This document shows positions 34,444-43,681 of a stretch of 43,700 nucleotides of DNA, piece after piece. The translations under genes were made by a program, and so were the position numbers. Origin of the DNA: Phycisphaeraceae bacterium (GTDB lineage: Bacteria > Planctomycetota > Phycisphaerae > Phycisphaerales > Phycisphaeraceae); the NCBI GenBank assembly GCA_029260715.1, contig JAJDCS010000025.1, positions 1 through 43,700 on the forward strand, written 5' to 3'. Each line of letters opens with the position of its first letter. Positions within the stretch are counted from its first letter, which is position 1. The notes under the pieces were generated by a model, which saw nothing but the letters and a program-made list of their open reading frames with translations, had not been told where the DNA came from and searched no databases.

Positions 34444-35373
34444 TCAAGGCCAAACCACAATCTCACGTTCGAGCTTCACGCCAAATCGGTCCGCCACACG
34501 CGACTGTACACGTCCCACCAGTGTGAGCACGTCGTCGGCTGTGCAGCCCGGGTGCGCCACCACAAAATTCGCGTGACGCGAAGACACCTCCGCGCCACCG
34601 ACGCGCAACGCCTTTAGCCCCGCGCGGTCGATCAACTGCCCCGCGGTTGGTGGTGGTTCTTCACTTTCTGAGCACGGTGTGGGCGGTGGGTTTTTGAACA
34701 CACACCCCGCCGAGTGCTCAGCCAACGGCTGGCTGCTCTTTTTTAGCCGGAAAATCTCCTTCACCCGTTGCATCAACCCGTCGGCACCCGAAGGCGACAA
34801 CTCAAACTCAATATCCAGGATGTACCTAGCCACGATATTCGTCCGGCGGTAGCCAAACTCCAAGTCGTCGCGGCTTCTGTAGTACACCTGCCCGCGCGCG
34901 TCGCAGACCATGACCCGGCGCACGGCGTTGCCGATGCAGCCAAACGCCCCGCCCGCGTTCATGCGCACCGCCCCGCCCACGCTCGCCGGGATGCCCGCCA
35001 GGCACTCCAACCCGGCCAGCCCCGCTCGGGCGGTGTCTAACACCAGCTTGGCCAGGTCGTAACCCGCGCCGGATGTGACCCGCGTTCCTTCAATCTTGAT
35101 CTGCTTAAAACACGGGTCGTCGAGCTGGACCACCACGCCGCGCACACCCCGGTCAGCCACCAGCAGGTTCGCGCCGCTGCCCAGCACGTACACAGGCGTG
35201 TCGGTCTCGTGGCACCTAGCCGCCAGGGCCGAGAGCTGCTGCACGCTCGACGGGTGGGCCAAGTATTCAGCCGACCCGCCAAGCCCGTACCACGTCAGCG
35301 GTCCCAGCGGCACGTTGCGCTCGTGTGGGATGCTCAAGTCTTCTAGCAGCGTGTCGCTGGTCGTTGTAGCCAT
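34444..35373 (-). CDS. murB: UDP-N-acetylenolpyruvoylglucosamine reductase
   Basis: 309 residues from the ATG at 35373; the frame is open further upstream, but this start matches family length. FAD-binding blocks VLGSGANLLVADRGVRG (63-79) and GIPASVGGAVRMNAGGAFG (127-145) are clear. In the active-site block SAGCVFKNP (221-229) a cysteine (C224) stands where E. coli-type MurB has the catalytic serine. An insertion PPPTPCSESEEPPPTAG (229-245) follows it. The short C-terminus (LEREIVVWP) marks a type II enzyme. It makes UDP-MurNAc for peptidoglycan. No other mur genes are nearby. Confidence 0.93.
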   Translation of the reverse strand: MATTTSDTLLEDLSIPHERNVPLGPLTWYGLGGSAEYLAHPSSVQQLSALAARCHETDTPVYVLGSGANLLVADRGVRGVVVQLDDPCFKQIKIEGTRVTSGAGYDLAKLVLDTARAGLAGLECLAGIPASVGGAVRMNAGGAFGCIGNAVRRVMVCDARGQVYYRSRDDLEFGYRRTNIVARYILDIEFELSPSGADGLMQRVKEIFRLKKSSQPLAEHSAGCVFKNPPPTPCSESEEPPPTAGQLIDRAGLKALRVGGAEVSSRHANFVVAHPGCTADDVLTLVGRVQSRVADRFGVKLEREIVVWP

Positions 35374-35420
35374 GATAGGGGTATCGGAATATGGATTGAT
35401 TTCGTGCCAGCAATCGCGGG

Positions 35421-36608
35421 CTACGCGCCGGCGTCCCTGAGACGCGTCGGGGCTTGAGATTGACACACCCCGTTGTCGTTTTGAATGGCTTGGGTGATCC
35501 ACCCCCCCCCAATGACTTCTTCGTGGCGGTAACACACCGCCGCCTGGCCGGGTGTCACCGCTCGCTGGGGCTCGTCAAACCGCACATCAAATGTGTCTTC
35601 GCTGAGCCTGGTCATCACAGCTGGCACCGCGGGGCTGTTGTGGCGGATTTTCACTTGGCAGGCCTCGGCCCGGCCAACCGACACGTCGGTCAACCAATTG
35701 GCCTGATCGGCCACAAGCCCGTTTGCAAAGAGGTCCTGCTGGGTGCCCAACTTGATGGTGTTCGCCTCGGGGTCTTTGTCAACCACGTACGCCGGGTGCC
35801 CCAGCGCCACAGCCACCCCACGCCGCTGGCCGATGGTGAACTGCTGGTGGCCCTCGTGGCGGCCCACAACGCGCCCTTGGCTATCCACAATATCGCCCGG
35901 TTCAACCGCGTCGGGCGTGGTCTTGCGGATCAGGCCCATGTATTTGTTGTCGGGCACAAAGCAGATTTCCTGGCTGTCGGGCTTGTTGAACACGGGCAAG
36001 CCAAACTCTTGGGCCAGGTCGCGCACGTGGGTCTTCTCCATCTCTCCGATCGGCAGGATCATCCGCTCCAGGCGATCCGGCGACGTGCCGAACAGGAAAT
36101 AACTCTGGTCTTTGCGCGCGTCGCGCCCGCGCAGCAGCCTCGCGGGCATGTCACCGCTAGCACGCTGAATACGGGCGTAGTGGCCCGTGGCGATGTAGTC
36201 GGCGTTGATCGACTCGGCGTACGCGGCGAGCTTGCCGAACTTCAGCCAATCGTTGCACCGCACACACGGGTTGGGCGTGCGGCCGGCGTTGTACTCACTC
36301 ACAAAGTAATCGATGATCTTCCCGAAATCCTTTTTGAAATTCAGCACGTAAAACGGGACTTCGAGCATCGCCGCGACAAGGCGCGCGTCCGAGGCGTCGT
36401 TGAGCGAGCAACACCCCTGGTGCCCCGGCTTGATTCGCGCGGGGTCGCAGGCCTGCGCCTCGGCCGCCTCCACGCTGTCCTCGCTGCCCAGGCGCATGAA
36501 GCAGCCCACGACTTCGTAGCCCTCTTGCTTGAGTAGCGCCGCGGCCACGGAGCTGTCCACCCCGCCGCTCATCGCCACCACAACCTTTTTCTTCTTCGCC
36601 CGTTGCAT
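35421..36608 (-). CDS. mnmA: tRNA-specific 2-thiouridylase MnmA
   Basis: 395 residues. The P-loop SGGVDSS is at 14-20; the catalytic cysteines are expected at C118 (in NPCVRCN) and C216 (in QEICFVPD). TGHYARI and DQSYFLFG follow in the adenylation domain, and the C-terminal beta-barrel (HQQFTIGQRRGVAVALGHPAY) is complete. The enzyme makes 2-thiouridine at position 34 of tRNA for Lys, Glu and Gln. An insert at 43-67, rich in D, E and C, is typical of some phyla. The last 25 residues are unlike other MnmA proteins. It precedes murB on the same strand. Confidence 0.93.
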   Translation of the reverse strand: MQRAKKKKVVVAMSGGVDSSVAAALLKQEGYEVVGCFMRLGSEDSVEAAEAQACDPARIKPGHQGCCSLNDASDARLVAAMLEVPFYVLNFKKDFGKIIDYFVSEYNAGRTPNPCVRCNDWLKFGKLAAYAESINADYIATGHYARIQRASGDMPARLLRGRDARKDQSYFLFGTSPDRLERMILPIGEMEKTHVRDLAQEFGLPVFNKPDSQEICFVPDNKYMGLIRKTTPDAVEPGDIVDSQGRVVGRHEGHQQFTIGQRRGVAVALGHPAYVVDKDPEANTIKLGTQQDLFANGLVADQANWLTDVSVGRAEACQVKIRHNSPAVPAVMTRLSEDTFDVRFDEPQRAVTPGQAAVCYRHEEVIGGGWITQAIQNDNGVCQSQAPTRLRDAGA

Positions 36609-37002
36609 AAGCGGTATGATATACCCTTGTCACCCCGATATCATGAACACAGCCGTTCGCCTGGGCAGCCAAGCCGGTACCGCTTGGTTTGCCAAAGCGG
36701 CGAATCGGTTCTAGGCTAGTGCGAAATAAATTTATGAATCGTTGTAATAGCTAGGTGTTATTGACGTTATAGCCTGATCAGGCGGGTGGTAAAATTCAAT
36801 CGAATTTGGTGGTTCTCAAGAACAACAGGTATGCGCGTCGCATACAGTTTAAAAGCTTGGCCGGCTTTATTTAACGGCTTCATCTTTCCGTCATGCACCG
36901 CGTTGCCACAACCGGCTCTTGTGTCACCGCCACGTGAGAAACCGCACACAAGAGCCTTATATGCAACTTTCCTAACGCAGGATCGTTTAATAGGAGCACG
37001 CT
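36609..37002. other. 394-base gap with two leader hairpins
   Basis: No gene is visible. On the plus strand, GTATGCG/CGCATAC (36829-36845) and an 11-bp perfect stem (36914-36924 with 36946-36956) precede the next gene, so the leader may be structured. A CCAAGC/GCTTGG hairpin at 36669-36687 could end a transcript. A good Shine-Dalgarno (AGGAGC) lies before the ATG at 37003. Confidence 0.45.
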
Positions 37003-38928
37003 ATGGACCGGTTGTGGACAACCCAAAGTATCCGCTTGTTCGCGGTGATGAGTCTTTTAACCGCGGCCTTCGCCGGCGCCGCAACCGCCCAAAATGCCCA
37101 ACTGCAAGACACTTTAAGCCTGGTCCCGCCCACCGCCCCGGTGGCGATCGTGGTGCCGAATATGGCGGCCTTCAGCGGCAAGGTCGCCCGGTTCAACGGG
37201 CAGGCGCTGGACGGGTCGGTGCCCGAGTTGGCTGACGTGCTGGGCATGGCCAAGCAGTCGGCGGGGATCACCCAAGGCATCGATGACAACGGGCCGTTCC
37301 TGATGGTCATCACGGACGTGGAAGGCCTCAAGAACGCCGCTAATTCCAACGAACCCCCGCTGGCCATGTTCGTGCCGGTGACCGACTACAAGACGTTTTT
37401 AATTAATTTCCAAGGCGCCTCGCTGGTCGACGCCGACCGCGGCATCACCTCGCTGTCGGTCGGGGGCGGGTCGCCTGCGTTTGCGCGCTCGGTCGGCCGA
37501 TTCGCGCTGATCGCCCCGACGCAGAAGATAGCCGCGTCCTTCCAACCCGGCGGTGGCGAAGCGGGGCTGATGCAGATGGCAGGCAAGCTCGGAACAAAGT
37601 GTCTCACCACAAGCGACGCGGTGGTGATTGTTAACGTCCGCGCCATCGAGCCGGTCGTCCGCCCGCAACTCCAGGCTGAGCTGGCGAAAATGAACGCCCA
37701 ACTCGGCCAAGAACAGCTCGACCCGGCCGAGCAAGCCACGATGGCCTTGAGCCTGGCGATGATCAAAATCTACGGCGACTCAGCCAACGCACTGCTGCGC
37801 GACACCGACACCGTCGTCACCGGCCTGGGCTTGGACGATCAAGGCGTCTCGCTGACCTACACCGCTCAATTCAAAAAAGGCAGCCACATGGCGCGGGTCT
37901 TCACCGAAGGCGGGCCCGCCGCGGCGCTCATGGCCAAGCTGCCGAACCAGCCTTACCTGATCGCATCTTCGATGAACTTCGCGGGGATCAACCGCCAACT
38001 GCTGTCGGACAGCCTCTCACAGAGAATGCCTCAGCCTCAAGACGACGGCGCCGCAGGCAACCCCTTGATGGGGCTGGTCACGCAATTGACGACGATGATC
38101 GAACGCACCAAAGGCGTGGCCTCCTTCTACGCACCGCCCGCCCAGCAAATGATGATGATGGGCGGCGGGCTGAGCAATGTTTCGGTGATCGAAACCGACG
38201 ACCCCCAGGCCTACAAAGCCGCTTTTAAGGGGTACCTCAAGAGCATCGAGGGCATTGTCGGCATGGCCAACAACCCCGCAGCGGGGGGCAACCCAGCCCC
38301 GCAAGGGCAGGTCAGTGTGATCACCCGGTACACGCCCGATGCCCAGCAGGTCGACGGCGTGTCCGTGGACCAGTACGCCATGCAGGTCCAGTACCCACCA
38401 GCCATGATGCAGCAAATGGGGCCGATGATGCCGCTTGTCATGATGCTCGGCGGCGCCGGCTCCACCGGCTTTGTCGCGGCGAAAGACAACCACCTCATCG
38501 TGACGACCACGCCCGACGTCCAGCTCTTGCAGACCGCGTTGGCGTCTGTCGGCAAAAACACCGGCCTGGGCACGGGCGGCGTGATCCAGCAGGCGCGTCA
38601 GGCAGCCTTCGGCGGAAACCCGTCGTATGAAACGTATATCAGCATCCCCGGCATCATGAGCAGCGCCAACATGTTCATGGCCATGATGGGCATGCCCCCC
38701 ATCCAGGTGCCCGAGGGCATGCCCCCCGTCTCGGTCGGCGGCCACATCACCGGCAACGGCGTGAGCTTGAAAGTACACACACCGATCCAGATCATCCGCT
38801 TCGGCTACGACACCGCCAACAACTTTATGGACCAACAGATGGCCCCGCCCCCTGGCGATCAGTTCGGCCCCGACGGCTTCGATCCCGACCAAGGGCCCCG
38901 CCGCGGCCCGCCACCGGCGCCGTTTTAA
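37003..38928 (+). CDS. Exported planctomycete protein of unknown function (DUF3352-like)
   Basis: 641 residues with a signal peptide (hydrophobic FAVMSLLTAAFAGAATA, cleavage near TAQ-N). The mature part has the pattern of proteins in which PxxAPVAIVVPNMAAF (about 40-55) opens the domain, followed by FLMVITDVEG and repeated Met-rich patches (PAQQMMMMGGG and GPMMPLVMMLGG). The C-terminus is disordered (GDQFGPDGFDPDQGPRRGPPP). There is no catalytic motif I know. The resemblance to DUF3352-type beta-rich proteins is loose. Met-rich patches could bind copper or simply reflect flexible loops. Confidence 0.55.
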   Translation: MDRLWTTQSIRLFAVMSLLTAAFAGAATAQNAQLQDTLSLVPPTAPVAIVVPNMAAFSGKVARFNGQALDGSVPELADVLGMAKQSAGITQGIDDNGPFLMVITDVEGLKNAANSNEPPLAMFVPVTDYKTFLINFQGASLVDADRGITSLSVGGGSPAFARSVGRFALIAPTQKIAASFQPGGGEAGLMQMAGKLGTKCLTTSDAVVIVNVRAIEPVVRPQLQAELAKMNAQLGQEQLDPAEQATMALSLAMIKIYGDSANALLRDTDTVVTGLGLDDQGVSLTYTAQFKKGSHMARVFTEGGPAAALMAKLPNQPYLIASSMNFAGINRQLLSDSLSQRMPQPQDDGAAGNPLMGLVTQLTTMIERTKGVASFYAPPAQQMMMMGGGLSNVSVIETDDPQAYKAAFKGYLKSIEGIVGMANNPAAGGNPAPQGQVSVITRYTPDAQQVDGVSVDQYAMQVQYPPAMMQQMGPMMPLVMMLGGAGSTGFVAAKDNHLIVTTTPDVQLLQTALASVGKNTGLGTGGVIQQARQAAFGGNPSYETYISIPGIMSSANMFMAMMGMPPIQVPEGMPPVSVGGHITGNGVSLKVHTPIQIIRFGYDTANNFMDQQMAPPPGDQFGPDGFDPDQGPRRGPPPAPF

Positions 38929-39003
38929 GCCACCTGCGGTTCAACAATCCCACACAACGAGCCATGACCGTAAGGGAGTGGTCTCTTATCTGTTAAACCA
39001 CCT

Positions 39004-40116
39004 ATGCTCCGCCCCCTTCTGATCGCCGCGTTTGCCCTGTACACCCTGTCACTGCTCGGCGTCGTCTTCGTCACCGACCACCCCCACCGTCAACCTCTGT
39101 ATAGCCCTACTACCGACCAGCGTGCCCAGCGATCAGCCGTGCCCCTGCCGCTGCGCGGCTTTGCCATCAGCCTCCACCACACCGACCAATTCCCGCTCTA
39201 CCTCCAAGCGGTGGACGAGATCGCCGCCCTGGGCTTCGATAGCCTTGAAGTTGCCACACCCGCGTTCCAGACCGACGGCGCCTCGCAACAAATCCGCATC
39301 GAAACCGGCCCCGGGCGAGGCCCCCAGCGGGGACAGCTCGTAACGCTTCTCAAGCACGCTAAAACACGAGGCCTAACCACCTCGCTCATGCCACAGGTCC
39401 TGTTCACCCAGCCTCGCGGCAACGAGTGGCGCGGCAAGATACACCCCCACAACTGGGCCCCATGGTGGGAGAGCTACCGCGAGATGATCGGCTACTTCCT
39501 AGATGTCGCCATCGAAGCCGACGTGGATATCTTCTGCGTCGGGTCGGAACTGCTCAGCACCGAGCGCCAAACCGACCGCTGGGTGGAGTTGATCGCAGAG
39601 GTACGTCAAGGCTTCCGGGGGCTGCTGACCTACTCCACCAACTGGGACCATTACCACGTCCCCACCCTCTGGCGGCACCTGGACCTGATCGGCATCAGCG
39701 GCTACTGGGACATGACCAAAGGCGTCACCCACGACCCGCCAACCCCCGAAGACCTCGCTGCTCGCTGGTCGCAAATCCGCACAAAACTGCTGAACTTCGC
39801 AATCGCTCAGAACCGTCCCATTTTGTTCACGGAAATCGGGTATCCCACCCTCCCCTGGGCGATCAAAGACCCGTGGAACTACGTCAACAGCGACAACACC
39901 CTGCCCGACCCGCACGCCCAAGCAGCAGGTTACGCCGCGTTCCTGGCCGCGTGGGAAGACCTGTTAATCCACCAGCCCAACCCCGCGGTAGCAGCCGGTG
40001 TGTTCTTCTTTGAGTGGGACCCCTACCACCAAGGCGGCCCGGGGGACAGCGGCTACGGCGTCAGGGGCAAACCCGCGTTCGACTTACTGCGTCAATGGCT
40101 GGTTAAACGGCCATAA
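39004..40116 (+). CDS. GH113-like beta-mannanase-type protein
   Basis: 370 residues with an N-terminal hydrophobic anchor or signal (LIAAFALYTLSLLGVVFV). A TIM-barrel follows. The acid/base glutamate is E182 in FCVGSELLSTE and the nucleophile is E277 in ILFTEIGYP, both with the family surroundings (GISGYWDM at 230-237, FFFEWDP near the end). This fits GH113, whose known members cleave beta-1,4-mannan. It probably sits on the outer face of the cytoplasmic membrane or is secreted. It ends about 80 bases before purD. Confidence 0.75.
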   Translation: MLRPLLIAAFALYTLSLLGVVFVTDHPHRQPLYSPTTDQRAQRSAVPLPLRGFAISLHHTDQFPLYLQAVDEIAALGFDSLEVATPAFQTDGASQQIRIETGPGRGPQRGQLVTLLKHAKTRGLTTSLMPQVLFTQPRGNEWRGKIHPHNWAPWWESYREMIGYFLDVAIEADVDIFCVGSELLSTERQTDRWVELIAEVRQGFRGLLTYSTNWDHYHVPTLWRHLDLIGISGYWDMTKGVTHDPPTPEDLAARWSQIRTKLLNFAIAQNRPILFTEIGYPTLPWAIKDPWNYVNSDNTLPDPHAQAAGYAAFLAAWEDLLIHQPNPAVAAGVFFFEWDPYHQGGPGDSGYGVRGKPAFDLLRQWLVKRP

Positions 40117-40195
40117 CGGATCCCCGCACGGCCGCCACCGCCATTTCCGCTCATATTTTGCATGCGTCTATCGCCACCTCTATGATGCGGTTCTC

Positions 40196-41521
40196 ATGAA
40201 TATTCTTGTCATCGGCAGCGGCGGACGCGAGCACGCACTGGGCTGGAAGCTCAAGCAATCCCCCAAGTGCGACAAGCTATTTTTCGCGCCCGGCAACGGC
40301 GGCACAGCCTCGCTAGGCGAAAACGTCTCGCTCGCCACCGAACCCGTCAACACCAAAACCGTGGACGCGATCGCGTACTTCTGCCGCGAGCACAAGATCG
40401 GCCTGGTGGTGGTCGGCCCGGAAGACCCGCTGGCAGATGGGCTGGTGGACCAACTCACCGCCGCCTGCCAGGCATTGAGCCAGGGCAAGCCGATCCCGGT
40501 CATCTTCGGCCCCGTCCAGGCCGCCGCTCAGTTAGAAGCCGACAAGGCATTCGCCAAAAAACTCATGCGCGCCGCCGCCATCCCCACTGCCGAAGCGCGT
40601 ACCTTCACCGACCTCGAAGCGGCCCTGGCCTACGTGCGCAGCCACGAGACACCCGTCGTGGTCAAAGCCGCCGGTCTTGCCAAGGGCAAGGGCGTGGTCG
40701 TCTGTGACGACTCGCAACAAGCTGTCGACGCGGTCAACATGATCATGAGCGACCGCGCGTTCGGCCAAGCGGGCGACACCGTGGTGGTTGAGGAACGCCT
40801 TGTGGGTCAAGAGCTATCCGTGCTTGCCCTGGTGGACGGGCGCAACATCTTCGTGCTCGACCCCGCCCAAGACCACAAGGCGATCGGCGAAGGCGACACC
40901 GGCCCCAACACCGGCGGCATGGGCGCCTACTGCCCCACGCCGTTGATTGACGACAAGCTCATGAGCCAAATTGAACGGCATATCATCGTGCCCATGGTGG
41001 ACACACTGCGGCGCGAGGGCGTGGTGTATCAGGGCGTGCTGTACGCGGGGCTGATGCTCACCGCTGGCGGGCCGAAGGTGCTTGAATTCAACTGCAGATT
41101 CGGCGACCCCGAGACACAACCGCTAATGATGCGTTTGAAAGGTGACTTGGTTCACATCATGCTCGCCACCGCCCAGGGCAGGCTAGACGAAGTGGACCTG
41201 TCGTGGGACGACCGCTGCTGCTGCTGCGTGGTCATGGCCAGCGGCGGATACCCCGGCCCGTATGAAAAAGGCAAGCCCATCACCGGGATCGATGCTCTCG
41301 ACGGCGATCACGACGTTCAGGTCTTCCACGCGGGCACCACCGTCAATAAGGACGGCCCGCTTGTTACTTCCGGCGGTCGCGTGCTGGGGGTGTGTGCCAT
41401 GGGCGACGACTTGGCCGCCGCCCAGCAGAAAGCCAACGCAGCCTGTGAGAAGATCCAATTCGACGGCGCCTACTTCCGCCGCGATATCGGCCACCGCGTC
41501 ATGCAAACCGCTAAGTCGTAG
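40196..41521 (+). CDS. purD: Phosphoribosylamine-glycine ligase
   Basis: 441 residues from the ATG at 40196; the open frame starts inside the GH113-like gene, but MNILVIGSGGREHAL is the family start. GSGGREHA (7-14) is the phosphate loop. ATP-grasp blocks KAAGLAKGKGVVVCDD, EERLVGQELSVLAL and TGGMGAYCPTP, and the EFNCRFGDPETQ metal site, are all present. It catalyses the second step of purine synthesis. No Shine-Dalgarno is visible. It precedes pheS on the same strand by 35 bases. Confidence 0.95.
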   Translation: MNILVIGSGGREHALGWKLKQSPKCDKLFFAPGNGGTASLGENVSLATEPVNTKTVDAIAYFCREHKIGLVVVGPEDPLADGLVDQLTAACQALSQGKPIPVIFGPVQAAAQLEADKAFAKKLMRAAAIPTAEARTFTDLEAALAYVRSHETPVVVKAAGLAKGKGVVVCDDSQQAVDAVNMIMSDRAFGQAGDTVVVEERLVGQELSVLALVDGRNIFVLDPAQDHKAIGEGDTGPNTGGMGAYCPTPLIDDKLMSQIERHIIVPMVDTLRREGVVYQGVLYAGLMLTAGGPKVLEFNCRFGDPETQPLMMRLKGDLVHIMLATAQGRLDEVDLSWDDRCCCCVVMASGGYPGPYEKGKPITGIDALDGDHDVQVFHAGTTVNKDGPLVTSGGRVLGVCAMGDDLAAAQQKANAACEKIQFDGAYFRRDIGHRVMQTAKS

Positions 41522-41556
41522 CACCACAACGCCACACTCAAAAACCACTCACGCCT

Positions 41557-42576
41557 ATGACCGACCCCATCGACGAACTCGAATCTCAAGCCACGCGGGA
41601 CCTCGCGGCGATCGCCAACGCCCAAGACCTTGAGCAATTCCGCATCCAATACATGGGCAGCAAGGGCCTGCTCAAGCAGCTGATGACCCAACTCAAGAGC
41701 GTGCCGCCCGACCAAAAACCGCTGTTCGGCAAGCGCGCCAACGAACTGCGAGGCAAGATCGAATCGCTGTTTGAACAACGCAAGGGTGAGCTAGGCTCAA
41801 GCACCACACCCAAAAGCAAAAGCCCGACACTGGACATCACCGAGCCGGGCCTACCCCCTCGCCTGGGGCGCACGCACGTTATCACCCAGACACTCGACGA
41901 GTTGAACGAGGTCTTCGGGCGCATGGGCTTCGACGTGGCCACCGGCCCGGAGGTGGAAGACGATTACCACAACTTCGTGGCCTTGAATATCCCCGAGCAG
42001 CACCCCGCACGCGACCCGCTAGACAACTTTTACTTGAAGCACCCCGCCGGCGACTCCAAGCAAGGCGGCAACCATTTGCTGCGCAGCCAGACCAGCACCA
42101 TCCAGATCCGCGTGATGGAGACCACCGCCCCGCCGATCCGCATCATCGCCCCCGGGCGCGTCTACCGCCCCGACGAACACGACGCCACGCACACCTCCAT
42201 GTTCCACCAGATCGAAGGGCTGTACGTCGACCGCAACGTGACCATGGCCGACCTAAAAACCACGCTCATCCAATTCGCCCACGCCTACTTCGGCCCCGAA
42301 GCTGAGATCCGCCTGCGACCCAGCTTCTTCCCCTTCACCGAGCCCTCCGCTGAGTTGGACATCAAGATGCGCGTTAAAGACACCTGGGACTGGGTCGAGC
42401 TAGGCGGCTGCGGCATGGTGGACCCCAACGTGTTCGAAGCCGTCGGGTACGACCCCGAAGAATGGACCGGTTTCGCCTTCGGCCTGGGCGTCGAGCGAAT
42501 CGCCATGCGAAAATACGGCATCACCGACATCCGCTGGCTATTCGAGAACGACGTGCGGTTTTTGCGGCAGTTCTAA
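41557..42576 (+). CDS. pheS: Phenylalanyl-tRNA synthetase alpha subunit
   Basis: 339 residues, normal for the alpha subunit. The N-terminal coiled coil is followed by the class II catalytic core: motif 2 region TSMFHQIEGLYVDRN and motif 3 GLGVERIAMRKYGI (about 309-322). The phenylalanine pocket residues lie in GCGMVDPNVFEAVG. The alpha-beta partner pheT does not follow; the next gene, 175 bases on, encodes a PEP-CTERM protein. The active enzyme therefore needs a beta subunit from elsewhere in the genome. Confidence 0.96.
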   Translation: MTDPIDELESQATRDLAAIANAQDLEQFRIQYMGSKGLLKQLMTQLKSVPPDQKPLFGKRANELRGKIESLFEQRKGELGSSTTPKSKSPTLDITEPGLPPRLGRTHVITQTLDELNEVFGRMGFDVATGPEVEDDYHNFVALNIPEQHPARDPLDNFYLKHPAGDSKQGGNHLLRSQTSTIQIRVMETTAPPIRIIAPGRVYRPDEHDATHTSMFHQIEGLYVDRNVTMADLKTTLIQFAHAYFGPEAEIRLRPSFFPFTEPSAELDIKMRVKDTWDWVELGGCGMVDPNVFEAVGYDPEEWTGFAFGLGVERIAMRKYGITDIRWLFENDVRFLRQF

Positions 42577-42619
42577 GGCTGCATATGCCTAGATATACTA
42601 AATATTTATAAAAAACAGC

Positions 42620-42647
42620 TTCACATCGCTGCTGTCGGTGCTATAAT
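42620..42647 (+). promoter_or_regulatory. Sigma-70-type promoter for the second PEP-CTERM gene
   Basis: TTCACA (42620-42625) matches the -35 consensus in five of six bases, and TATAAT (42642-42647) is perfect; the spacer is 16 bases. It is the best promoter in the window, giving a leader of about 95 bases with a good Shine-Dalgarno (AAGGAGAG) before the ATG at 42751. Confidence 0.65.
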
Positions 42648-42750
42648 CAGTTGGAGAGGTTGTTTGCACGAGCCATGTCTTGGGCTATTAGGGACAGACG
42701 AGAGAACACGTTTTTACTTGGTTTACGTCAATAACAGGAAAAGGAGAGCT

Positions 42751-43539
42751 ATGAATTTTCGCTATTTAATGGTTGCCTTAACCACGACGGCGTGCCTCAC
42801 GGTGGCCGATTCGGCCAGCGCGATCGCTACTTACGACGCAGAAGCGATGTCGACTTTCACTCTGGTGAGCACCGGGGGGATGGGCATTTCTTTTGAAACA
42901 GGGCCTGAAGTCCCCACCTCGTCGACGACGGGTGTCGCGGTGGCCAGCATCGACGCCGATATACAGACGCCGTCGGGCATGTTTACCCTGGCGCCGGGTG
43001 AATCGGTGATGCAGACCTCGGCGGTCTCCGGCTCAGCCGACGCGCCCGCCGGTTTCAGCGAAGCCTCGGTCTTGAATGGCGTGTTCGTCACGCTCGACAA
43101 CACCGCGGGCCTCACAGACGCGGTGGCTGAGTTTACTTTTGAGTACACCTGGAGCGGGGTATTTACAAAGACCGACGCGTTGCTTGAAGCCGCGTCCGCA
43201 TCGCCCTTCTTCCACCTGACAGGCTTCGCCCCGTCTGGCAGCGAGACGCTGATGATCGACGACGGCGGCGGCGCGATGCCGGTGGCCGACTGGCTTGTGC
43301 ATCCCGTGGTGGGCAGCCCTTTGGGTGACGCCTTCCTAGCCGGCGGCGCCGCTGGCACTGAAATAGTAACCGCATTCGTCACGGTCCCCGCGGGCAGCAT
43401 CGACTCGTTTTCGGTGATCACAGACGCCTTCGGCGCGGCGGTACACATAAGCCCCGTGCCCGAGCCGATGACCGCGGCGCTTGGGTTCATCGCACTGGGT
43501 GCGCTGGGCGCTGGGATTCAACGGCGTCGCGCGGCGTAG
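42751..43539 (+). CDS. PEP-CTERM sorting-domain protein
   Basis: 262 residues from the ATG at 42751. A signal peptide (LMVALTTTACLTVADSASA, cleavage near ASA-I) precedes a beta-rich exported domain with few distinctive features; TFEYTWSGVFTKTDALLEAA is the middle. The C-terminus has the sorting signal: VPEPMTAALG, the hydrophobic stretch FIALGALGAGI and a basic RRR end. Exosortase would cleave at the PEP site; no exosortase gene is in the window. A MITE-like repeat begins 15 bases after the stop. Confidence 0.82.
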   Translation: MNFRYLMVALTTTACLTVADSASAIATYDAEAMSTFTLVSTGGMGISFETGPEVPTSSTTGVAVASIDADIQTPSGMFTLAPGESVMQTSAVSGSADAPAGFSEASVLNGVFVTLDNTAGLTDAVAEFTFEYTWSGVFTKTDALLEAASASPFFHLTGFAPSGSETLMIDDGGGAMPVADWLVHPVVGSPLGDAFLAGGAAGTEIVTAFVTVPAGSIDSFSVITDAFGAAVHISPVPEPMTAALGFIALGALGAGIQRRRAA

Positions 43540-43554
43540 CAAAGTTTCGCTGGC

Positions 43555-43681
43555 TATAGCACGTTGCATTTATAAATTTGATTGACTGGGTGGCACGGCT
43601 TGCTTGCAAGCCGTGAAATGCGGGTTCGCCATGTCAACGACCACCGAACATCCATCAAAGATAATCACGACAGGTGCTCTA
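43555..43681 (+). mobile_element. MITE-like 127-bp element, copy 2
   Basis: This is a near-identical second copy of 22121-22247 (one base different, at 43670). TA flanks both ends, the terminal inverted repeats are TATAGCAC and TAGAGCAC, and the internal CACGGCTTG/CAAGCCGTG hairpin is intact. It sits 15 bases downstream of the stop codon of the PEP-CTERM gene, so here it leaves the protein unchanged. Confidence 0.8.

Noticed and set aside
35454-36536. Long open frame (360 codons) on the plus strand
   Set aside because: It lies antisense to mnmA, which has complete catalytic motifs. The antisense translation has no recognisable domain and results from GC-rich third positions.
36786-37235. 149-codon frame overlapping the start of the unknown exported protein
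   Set aside because: GTG start, no ribosome binding site, and it runs out of frame through a convincing signal peptide coding region.
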